From Owenia fusiformis (Eukaryota > Annelida > Polychaeta > Sabellida > Oweniidae), in NCBI GenBank assembly GCA_903813345.2, contig CAIIXF020000001.1:48625885-48689884 (forward strand): 64,000 bases of DNA, written 5' to 3'. The notes beneath the pieces were generated by a model, which saw nothing but the letters and a program-made list of their open reading frames with translations, did not search any database and had not been told where the DNA came from. The position numbers were made by a program, and so were the translations under genes. This document shows, piece after piece, positions 34,901-46,900 of the stretch; within the stretch, counting starts at the first letter, position 1; each line of letters opens with the position of its first letter.

Positions 34901-37900
34901 AACAGTACAGCTGCTATCCCCAAAAGTTCTTCCAAGTGAGTGGAACATTTACATTTACAAACTTTATTGAATAAAGATTCATATTGTATAAAGATAATTC
35001 TGGAATTCATTTTACCCTTATCAATAAATTTTGAAGTGCTTATAGGTACACTTGGGGACAGCTCCTTAATATTACTCCACAGTGAACGGCATTCTCAAAT
35101 CTTGTTTCAGTATTTTAACTCAAGATTGTTTAACCTCCTTTCATGTTTCAGATCAGCCAAGAAAAATAAAGTGAATACTAAACTGGAGTATGAAAAAAGA
35201 AAAGATGGAAAAGATTTACTCAACTTGGTAGTTATTGGTAAGTCATTAAATATTTAAGGATTTAAGCCTTGGACTCAGTGCATTGTGTGTTGAACCATTC
35301 CACAAAGATGTTTCCAAATCTTTAAAAAGTTAGGAAACAGCATCTGAGTGGAATGAAGCAGCCTTAATGCATTGATTCTTGGGCTTAAATTCTTTTCACA
35401 CATTGCAAAATGTTTTCTATAAAATCACCTAAAAGATACAAAATCATCAAAAGAACATATTTTCAATGAAACCTTTTGCAAGGGTCAAGTATTGGAAAAC
35501 TCAATCTCAGTCACTTTACTCAGGGACCCAGCCTGAATATTTTTGTTTTTGAATATTGGAGAGTATTACGCGAGATTTTTCCATTTTCTTGTTGCAAAAT
35601 ATATTTATTTTATGATGTGGGGTGATATCTAGAATTTGAGGCTTGCGAAAATAAGATATCCTCATCTTTATACCCCCCACCCTATAATTTCAGGGGGGTC
35701 AGAAGAAAATAAACTTTAATTCATAACTTTGGAAGTAAATGAGATACAAACTTAATTTTTTCACCATAATTTATAGAATAACATCAGTAATGCAGAAAAA
35801 AATATATCAAACGAAAATAAGCTAATTTGCATAATTTAACCCTTAAACCGCCATAAAAACTATTAAATAACAGAATGATAATAAACAACTTTTACTGTAA
35901 TTGCCTTCATATGAAGTTATAACTTATGAAATAATTCCTAAAAATGCATCTATATATGTATATTAGATGTGCAAAATATTAAAAGTGTATCTTACATAAC
36001 GACTGTGAAAAATATTTCTCCCCTTACCCTAAAATTGAAGGGAGGGGGTCAAAAGAAAATAAACTTTAATTCATAACTTTAGAAGTATATAAGATACAAA
36101 CTTAATTTTTTCACCAAAATTTACAAAATAATATCAGTAATGGAGAAAAAAATATTTTGAACAAAAATAAGCTAATTTGCATAATTTAACCCTTAAACCG
36201 CCATAAAAACTATTAAATGACAAAATTATAATATACGACATTTACTGTAATTACCTTCATATGAAGTTTTACCTGATGAAATAATTCCTAAAAATGCATC
36301 TATATATGTATAATAGATGTGAAAAATATTAAAAGTGCAACTTATATATAGATTGTGAAAAAATTTCTCCCCCTACCCAGATATTTCAGGGGGGTCAACT
36401 GAAAATGGACTTTAATTTATAACTTTGGAAGTATATGAGGTATAAACCTATTTGTTCACCAAAATTTATGTAATAACATCAGTAACTAAGAAAAAACATT
36501 TTTGATATGCAAATAAGCTAATTTGCATAATTTAGCCCTTATACAGTCATAAAAACCGTTAAATGACAAAACGGTTAAAATACGACATTTATTTTAATCG
36601 ACCTCTCATGAAGTTATAATTTATGAAATAATTCATATAGTTCCATTTTGTATAACAGATGTGCAAAATATTAAAAGTGTATCTTACATAACGACTGTGA
36701 AAAAAATTCTCCCCCTACCCAGATATTTGAGGGGGGGGTCAAAATGAAAATGGACTTCATAAGAATTCATAACTTTGGAAGTATATGAGGTACAAACTTA
36801 ATTTTTCACCAATATTTATGTTATATCATCAGTAATTCAGAAAAAATATTTTTTGATATGCAAATAAGCTAATTTGCATAATTTAACCCTTATAAAGTAA
36901 TAAAAACCGTTAAATGACGAAGTGATAAAATATGGCATTTACTTTAATTGACTTCTTATGAAGTTATAACTTCGAGAAAAAATTTACAACAGTTATGCAC
37001 AATATAAAGAGGTTATTTTATATAATGAGTGTGAAAAGAATCTTACACCCTACCTTAATAATTTTGAGGGCTCGGGGGGGGGGGGGGGGGTTAAAGAAAA
37101 TAATAGACTTTAACTCATAACTTTGAAATAATTTAAGAAAGAGCTTATATTTCTTCGCTGAAAATTGAGAAATCACATCAATAATGAAACGAATATTACA
37201 TGGGGACAATACTATATTTCAACTAATTTGCATAATTTAAGCTTCAAACAGTCATGAGAATCATTATAAGGCAAAGTGGTTCTATACTGAAATTGACTTC
37301 ACATGAAGTAAGGACTTTGACAATATATCCTTACTTAATACTAGCATTTAAATGGAAAAATGATATCAACAATTATGAAGCTATTTTTCCCAACTATTTC
37401 AATGCCCATGGAGATTTTCATAGATATAATACTAGAGGCAAATCAAACTTCACCCTTCCTAAAGCAAAATTGAAAATTATGGCAAAAAACAATAGCCTTT
37501 AGTGGTTACTCCATATGGAACAATCTCTCAGAAGAAATAAAAAAGTCAAATTCCATTTCTTTTCTTAAATCAAAACTGAAGAAGCATATTCTCTTAGCTT
37601 ATTAATCATTAGTTGACTATATCATTTCTTGTTTCTTCAGTAAGAAGGGTAGGCTCTCAAGGGAGGTACATGGGCCAACCTGGGGGCTGCTCCAAACTAC
37701 AGGGTGGTCCAAAAAAAATTGGAACATTTGTTTATTGAACGCAAAACCTTTATTTTTCATCTAAAATGCACCAAACTTTTACTGATCATGGTTCAGTCAC
37801 TTATTTATCTGATGTAAAGTTTATAGGTGAAAACCACAAAATTATTGCATTAAACTAGTCAATGTTGGATAATACCCCCTTTTCTTAAATATACATGTGT

Positions 37901-40900
37901 CAATTTCGCCGCTTTTTTCAAGTATTCTTTATTTAAAAGCTTTAATGGACATGTTGATTGCTATCAACATATTATGAAATCAGTTGACAAGAGGTTTAAC
38001 ATCTGGGGTTTACCAGAAAAATATTGTGTTTATACCAACTTAAACAATACCCAAAATGATCATTTTCATTTAAGAGTAGCGAAAAAGGAACATGTCAGAG
38101 GTGAGCAATTGCATAGCCCTCACAGCTACTCAAGTGACAAAAGCATTGTTCCCAATTTTACAGTAAAGGCAAAATGGATCAGTTATTCACAAAGTTTTAT
38201 TAAAAACCAACGCTAAGCACATATACAGTATAATATACCATTTGTGTTCTGGGAGACTCCTCTGTGATATTGATAGACATATTGATATATCCAATGAATA
38301 TTATTCATATCAGAACAATAAAGGAAGAGGGTTTCATTAACCAGTCAAATCAGACTGAACTGGCCTCTTTCTTGAGAATATTCAATCAGTAATACAACCA
38401 ACAATAGCCATCAAAATATGCTTGATACCTATCAATTTGGGTAAAAAATGTTGAATATGTCACTAGATTTGATCTTCCAAGGCAAACAAATAGGAAGGTT
38501 GATCAAACTGAATTTTTTAGTCAAGATTGCTTCGACAAAACAAATTGACAGCAAACTAATTGAATATTTACAAATCTGAGCCCCAGGCTTCAACTTGTAA
38601 TTTAGGAGAAGAGGGGTCATATCAGACATTTACTAGTTCAATGCATTAACTTTGTTGTATGCAACTATGAACTTTACATCAGATAGAAAAATGACTGAAC
38701 TCTTCTCGGTGAAGTTTTGATGCATTTTAGAGAAAAAATAAAGATTTTGTGTTCAATTAACAAATGTTCCAATTTTTTTTGGACCACCCTGTACTTAAGA
38801 TTTAAAATAATAATTCTGACCATACCAACCTTGGGGAAGGTACAATAATAACTAATATTTTATAAGAATCACACTTTTAACGATTATTTGCGTCAATGCG
38901 GTAGCCTGGTATCTTTAAATAATAATTAATGAAGCTACACATTCATAAAATTTCCCCATGGCATATGGCACCTTCTTGGCTTCAAATGAAACGAGCAACA
39001 TGGATCCCCCATACCTTTATTTATTATAATCTAACTTTTGTGATTACATTCCGGTTTGATTCGTTGACAACATAATGATATACTTCATGATTTAACTACT
39101 ATATGTACGGGTATTTAAGCATCACCTGTGGTGCCACCTATTATTAATAATATGTGTACACATAATGATTAAATGTATGAATAAATTGAGTTTAATTGAA
39201 CTTGCAATGTTTCAGAATAACCCTTAAAAAGGTAACCATAACAATTCTAAAGTTTATTGAACCATATTCAGAGTCACTGTGGGGACTGGTGTCATATTCT
39301 AGGTTGTAGATACTTGATGCAGTGAAAATGTCATCATATATGTTTGGGTTAATCCACTTATTCCCTTCCACACTCACTTTCCTTTGAGCCGCATGAACAT
39401 GCAGCAAAACATTCTGTACCTGCAGTGGCACATGAGCAAGTGGTTTAACATATTGCTTTGTCCTTGTATCGTTTGCATGTGCAAAATGACTTTGGGATTT
39501 TTGTTATATCAAGTTTCGGTTTTTGGTCATTTTAATGGTCTCAAGAGTAATATGAACCACTTGACATCTAAATCCATTCCCTGGCTCTGGAATCTCAAAA
39601 AGTGGTTTGTCAGCATTCATTGAAATGTATAATTGTTATAAACCAAAAATGCATCCATAGTTAGTGGCAATGCTCTAATATCATTTTGGATGCTGCAAAC
39701 AAGTGTAATACATCCAATGATAGTTTGTTTTTGTATTGAAATATAAACAAAAATAACGCAACTCCCCTAGACCAGAGATCGTGCCCATGTGGACAGTCAA
39801 TGGAGACAGAAACTCACTTTAAAGTAGAATGTCATATGTTTGAAAATGAACGATTAAGTCTTTTTGCCTAAATGACTGATATCCATATTGACTTTTACAT
39901 GTATACAAGTCTAGGAAAATATTGTATAATAATGAATGAAAAAAACTGTTCAAAGGACACTTGGAAAATGTATGATAAATATGTTAGTCAAAAGGCGTGA
40001 AATAGTTACATGCGATGGTCTCTAATAGGTCGGCATCAACCAGGAATTGTTTTATTTCATGTATGTATCTTAATGTAACATCTTTAGTGTGTTAGACTTT
40101 AATTAATAAATTTACTACTACTACTAGTATAATATTGTTTCCATGTAATATTTGTTTCATTCTTCATGTGATTTCTCAATATTCTGGCGAAGAAATACAT
40201 GTATAAGCTCTTTCTTATACGATTTCAAAGTTATGAATCAAAGTTTATTATTTTCTTTTAACTTCCCCCAGCCCTAAAATATTAGGGTAGGGTGTGAGAT
40301 TTTTTCACACTCATTATATACAATACCCTTTTTATATTGTGCATACCCGTTGTAAATGTATTTCTAGGAATTATTTCACAAGTTATAACTTCATAGAAGT
40401 CAATTAAAGTAAATTTCGTATTTCATCACTTTGTCATTTAACGTTTTTTATGACTGTATAAGGGTTAAATTATGCAAATTAGCTTATTTTCATATCAAGA
40501 TATTTTTTCCGAATTACTGACGTTATAACATAAATTTTGGTGAAAGAATTAAGTTTGTACCTCATATACTTCCAAAGTTATGAATTAAAGTCCATTTCCA
40601 TTTGACCACCCTCAAATATCTGGGTAGGGGGACAATTTTTTTGTCAGCGTCGTTATGTAAGATACACTTTTAATATTTTGCACATCTGTTATACATATAT
40701 AGATGCATTTTTAGGAATTACTTTATTTGTTAAAACTTCATGAGAGGCCAATTAGAGTAAATGTCGTATTTTATCGCATCGTCATTTAACAGTTTTTATG
40801 ACTGTATAAGGGTTAAATTATGCAAATTAGCTTATTAATTAGCTTATATTTTTTTCTGAATTACTGATGTTATTACATAAACTTTGGTGAAAAAATTAAG

Positions 40901-43900
40901 TTTGTACCTCATATACTTTTAAAATTATGAATTAAAGTCCATTTTTATTTGACCCCCTCCCCTCAAAAATCTGGATAGGGGGAGAATTATTTTCACAGTC
41001 TTTATGTAAGATACACTTCTAATATTTTGCACATTTATTATACATATATAGATGCATTTTTAGGAATTATTTCATAAGTTATAACTTCATATGAAGGCAA
41101 TAACAGTAAATGTGATATAACATCATTTCGTCATTTACTAGTTTTTATGGCAGTTTAAGGGTTAAATTATGCAAATTAGCTTTTTTTCATTCAAAATATT
41201 TTTTTCTTCATTACTGATGTTATTTCATAAATTTTGGGGAAAAAATTAAGTTTGTATCTCATATACTTCCAAAGTTATGAATTAACGTCTATTTTCTTCT
41301 GACCCCCCTAAAAGTATAGGGCGGGGGGTATAAAGATGAAGATATCTTATTTTCGCAAGTCTCAAACTCTAGATATCGACCCACATCATAAAAGTAACTT
41401 ATTTTCCAGCAAGAACTGAAAAAATCTCGCGTAATACTTTCCAATATCCATTTTCACTTTCTAGCTGTTTCTCAGAACTTGGGTCCCTGAGTACTTAGCA
41501 ACTGTACACAACAAAAGCGTTATTGATATTTCACACCCTGTTCATTATATGTGAATACTATGTTCGGATTGGCTGGAATCGGACACACCTTGCCTAGCTA
41601 TGAGTGAATATAATATCTACCATCCTAATTATTATCAGCTCCTCAACATTATTTTAAGTTCCGGGTAACACACTTTTACTTTATTTATGTAATTTATTAA
41701 TGTTTGTCATTATTTTAATCAATTTTAAAAACAAATAAAAGTATGTATTCTCTATTTATTTTAATATTTAGTTATTTCTAATAGTAATAGCTATTTCTTG
41801 TAATACTTGATATAGTCATTTCTTGTAACATTAGCCATTTCTTAAAATATTAGCCTTTCTCTCTAATCATTTATATTAATCCTGATATTATAAAATCTAA
41901 TTTTTTATTATCCCAGGGCATGTTGATGCTGGTAAGAGTACCTTGATGGGCCATGTTTTATACCAGCTAGACTGTGTAAACAAACGCACTATGCATAAAT
42001 ATGAACAGGAGGCTAAAAAGATAGGGAAGGCATCCTTTGCGTATGCTTGGGTCCTGGATGAAACTGAGGAAGAGAGGTAATTGTTATTGAATGATTCGGT
42101 CTTTGATATATATACTAGATACAAACATCATTTGTTTTGAAAATGTGATATATAAAGAATGGATATTTGTCATGATATTGGTCCAGTCATTGATGTATTT
42201 AACACAGAATCTATCAAGATCATAGGCATGGAGCTAATGTCCTTATTTGAGACCAAGTGCCAATAATGTTTTTAACTTTGGTAGTCTATGTATTGTATAG
42301 ATTTAAATGTATTAAACTGGAATAATGAAAACCCTATTCACAAATTAGATTGAGCACAAAATCACTACAAGAGTTTTACATGTACAAAGTCATGCATGTT
42401 AATTGATAACTTAAACATACATGTCTATCATCAGAGCCAGAGGTGTAACAATGGATGTTGCCCAGACTACATTTGAAACAGACAGTAAACGGGTGACCCT
42501 CCTAGATGCTCCTGGCCATAAAGACTTCATACCCAATATGATAACAGGTAAATGTAGATTGTATTTGTTATTTGCCCAATAATTAGAACACAATGGGGTA
42601 AGATACAAAGATATCCTAATCTTTCCCTCTATAAGTCTGGTATAATTGTCTTTAATGCATCATAACACATTTTGAACATTTAATTTCACCAACCGTATCC
42701 CTAATTTTAAAGCAGCAAGACAGTATTGTAAATATACTAGCAATGGTATGTTAATCATACAAGGCTTTTACAATTACAAGTCATGCTTAACTTTGATATT
42801 AAATGAATGCACATTTATTATTTAGGTGCTGCCCAGGCTGATGTTGCAATTCTAGTTGTTAACTCAACTAGAGGTGAATTTGAGACTGGCTTTGAAACTG
42901 GTGGGCAGACCAGGGAACATGCCCTTCTAGTAAGGTCACTAGGTAGGTGAATATATTTATTACTATATACAATGTCAACTTTTCCTGAAAATAATTTACA
43001 TGTACCTACTGCTTTATATTTATTACTTTCCATTTGGACCATCTTGATTTTATATGGCTGAGAATATAAAGTGAATTTGATCAGTGTGTACTGTGTAATA
43101 CTTTAAATTGTACATATAAGCTCAAACATATTCACCCTTATGTTCTATAGGGGTTTCCCAGCTAGCTGTTGCCATTAACAAGATGGACACTGTTGAATGG
43201 TCAAAGATACGCTTTGATGAAATTGTGAAAAAACTTGGCACATTCTTGAAACAAGCTGGATTCAAGGAGAGTGATGTTACATATATACCATGTAGTGGTT
43301 TGAGTGGAGAAAATCTTGCAAAACCTGCGACTGATCCCAAACTGACTGAATGGTACCAGGGGGCTACATTGTTAGCACAGATAGGTCAGTATTTTCATAA
43401 TAATGCTGTTAAGTTGTAGGACATTGAATGTACATGTTTAGAACACAGTAATATAGAAGCCTATATGTATAATGCACTTTTATTGAGAGTCAACATTTTG
43501 GTCAAATCCCTACACCAGAATTTGCGTAAAAAGAGTCTTATTGTATTATTTTATTATTTTTTTTCAGTTACCAAATCAATTTTTTGTTGTTTTTTTTCAT
43601 TCCCATAACATTTCTTTAAAATATGCAATTAACACAATTTTAGATAAGTTTAAATCGCCTGAAAGGCCAATAGAGAAGTCATTCCGCTTGTGTGTAAGTG
43701 ATGTGTTCAAGGGGACAGGCGCTGGCATATCTGTGTCCGGGCGTCTAGAGTCTGGTACAGCACAACCTGGAGACCGTGTCATTGCAATGCCCGGGGGTGA
43801 CCCAGCTAATGTTAAAAGTAAGAAATAAAATTCAGTAACTACTCTTAACCACCAAAAATGCCTTCTTAACTCCTTTGATTAGCAAATTCAGTTTCATCAT

Positions 43901-46900
43901 GAAGAATTGAATCCTGTCACAAGTTTTATTGAAATTGCAACCTTCAGTTTTTAACTTTTTATGCCACCAGAGGTTATAGTCTCCAACTTTTTTTGTGGCC
44001 AGTGGTTGGTGTTTGACATATGTATCAGTGGTTGGCATTTACAACAAATGGCAGGTTGTTACATTTTGCATGTTAATGACTTTATTACAGTGAATTTTAT
44101 TTAGTTACAATGAATTGTTTTCCCTCCATGTATATACAGTTATATGAGCATAAAAATGCAAATCCCTATAACCTGCAAGAACCATGTATTTTAGGTGTGA
44201 TGATAAATGATGCAGCAGAGGCCTGCGTGTTTGCAGGAGACCATGCTACAATCACTCTCACTGGAATAGATATGGTCAACATTAATGTTGGTGAGCAACC
44301 TATCTAAGGTCAATGTGTACCAATTGTATTAGTTTAATAATTACTGGTATAGTTTCAATTTGAAGTTTCAACATTAAGGCTGTATTTTTGTATGCCCACG
44401 GTGCTAGTGAATTGTGTAATATTTAAATTTTTCACCCCAGGTATCACTAAAAAGAACAATAAGTCATTCAGTGCAAATTATATGCTCGTGTGTTTTCAAC
44501 AAAAATAGCTCATCCAAGAGCACTTACACTCACATAATTCTTTTGAAAGACATCACAGTTTATTGCAATCGAATTAGCTGTGTAAGTGCGCTGGAATGAG
44601 CTGTTTTTGTTAAAAAACGTGGGGCCATGGTATTTGCACCGTAGGGGCTTATCGTTCTTTTTCGTGATACATAGGGGGGAGGGAAATTATTGAATATTAT
44701 GCAACTGACTTCCACCATGGGCAGTTCAAAAATGCAGCCTATGGCTTTTGCATATCACTCAAGCCTCAACCCCCTTGATTATCATCTCTTTAAATACCCT
44801 GTTTCAGGTACAATAATATGTGCATACAATGACCCAATCAAGGTTACTAGCAGATTAAAGGCAAGGGTGGTTATATTCAACATTGATGTGCCAATCACTA
44901 AAGGATTTCCTGTAAGTGAATTGAAATATATGTATAAATAGTTCTAAGATTAGGCTTTGTGCAAGTTTGTTTAGCATGTCCCCTTTCTATGATATCTCAT
45001 AAAAGGTCTATGATATCTTACCAAATAGTTTTGTATTAAAGATTAAGATGAAGAAATGTTTAATTTGTGAAGGAACTGGAATATGGCTGAAATGGAAATT
45101 TATATTTTGAGGAGAAATATGAAAGTATCTGTATTTCCTTGAACTAGGTGTAAAATCTGGATTTTTCTATTAGAATATGGGTATTATAGAGGGATTGATA
45201 TGAGACAAAAAGACAGTGAATAAGAGACATTTTGTCAACTTTGCATTCTATATGTGACTCTACCTTCAATTTCCAGGTGGTTTTCCACTGCCAGGCTGTG
45301 ACTGAACCTGCACACATACGTAAAATAATTAGCCAGCTACATAAGAGCACTGGTGAGGTGGTGAAGAAAAAACCTAAGTAAGTAAGACACTGTATTGCTC
45401 TTATCTAAACGCTATTATTACCCCATAGAACTAAGTTCCAGTCGAGATATAGAGAAACTGACAATTAAATGTTATGCAGTATTCGTCTTAAAGTTTTGAT
45501 TAGGTTATGAGTGCACAATGAAGTATTTGAGTTTGTAATATATAATATGGTGCTTTGTTAACACTTGAATACTAGGATGTTAAAAAAATAGGCATAACAT
45601 AATGGCGTGATGTTATAATATTATTACTAATTCCATAAATTGAGATGAAAATTAAAAAAATTGTTCTTGTTTTAATCTTATCATCTTCCTTTGGTTATCT
45701 TAGGTGTTTATCCAAGAATATGAGTGCTCTAGTCGAGATAGAAGTTAGTCGGCCTATATGTATAGAGCTGTATAAGGAATACAAGGATCTGGGCAGGTTC
45801 ATGCTTAGGTATGCTGGCTCAACTATAGCTGCTGGACTGGTCACAGAGGTATGTATCAGAAGTTATGTTCTGAGAAGTTTCACTGAAAAAGTGTACATAG
45901 ATAAAGATTTTTCTCAACGGGATAAACGCTCGGGATAAACCATGAAAAATCAAGAAAAGCCCATAGATAAACTGACTAGAATAGAATGATACCAGGGTTT
46001 GTTTTCATGTACTATTCTTACAAACATGTACTGTACTTACATCATGTACTGTAATAAGTACTACTTGTACTGTGCTGATTTCATGTACTGAACGTTTAGT
46101 GTACTTCATGTACTTACAATATGGACTGTAACTACTTGTACTACATGTACTGTACTAACTTCATGTATTGATCTTACAACAGATTATTTCATGTACTGTG
46201 CTTACTTAATGTACAGTTTATCGGCATATACCATATTCACTTCATAAACTACAGTACTTCTATTTTTTCTTACAAAAATGTGATGCAGATCATACCACTT
46301 TTCATAATGATATCAGGGTATAATTTTGACATGTTCTTCACTGTTAAACATGTATATCAGTAAATGTATTGTTAGTATAGAATAAAATAGTTATATAATA
46401 TAGCATAAAAATGTCTAGTGTAAGTTAGTTTAGTGTAAGTTACTTTATACAGGGTGGGCCATAAAAAACCAATACCCAAATTTAAATCAGACTGAAAATA
46501 GCTATGTTCAATATGATACACTGATTTATATATCATTTTAAAGGTTATCCATTTTCGAACAATTTGGTATATAACACTATGTCATGAAATCAATATTAAC
46601 GTTTTATTATGCTTATTTGGGAGGCCGGGTCAGTATTTAAGGTATCCAGATTTTAGGGAGAAAATAGTAAATCTGCTGAACAATGTTAATTTTTTATTTA
46701 TAGAATATCATTTTGTTAGGTGAATAAATGCTTGTATATTTGCATATTGTGTGACTAAACTTATTGTTTATGAATTTTAGTGTTGTTTATTATCAATAAG
46801 TACTCAAAGGGGGTCTGTTAAAAGACATTAAACGTATATGTGACGAGGATTTTATTTTCCAACAAGACATTGCCCCGTATCATAGATCTCAAGAGACATT

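Larger units (their letters stand above)
35519..41491. mobile_element. ~6 kb giant fold-back element filling HBS1L intron 8
   Basis: The ends CTCAGGGACCCA (35519) and TGGGTCCCTGAG (to 41491) are flanked by TA on both sides. The left arm (to about 37,310) holds about five tandem units of roughly 340-350 bp, each with TAAGCTAATTTGCATAATTT, TAACTTTGGAAGTATATGAG-like and ATTCCTAAAAATGCATCTAT blocks. The right arm (about 40,190-41,490) holds four such units in reverse. The centre contains two LINE fragments and a 1.1 kb mariner-type MITE. Long arms built of tandem units resemble Foldback/TIR-repeat elements, but the family is not recognised. A 17-G run sits at about 37,074-37,090. Confidence 0.85.

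Noticed and set aside
37974-38216. 80-codon frame within the 1.1 kb mariner-type element
   Set aside because: It contains none of the acidic blocks of a transposase and may be chance.
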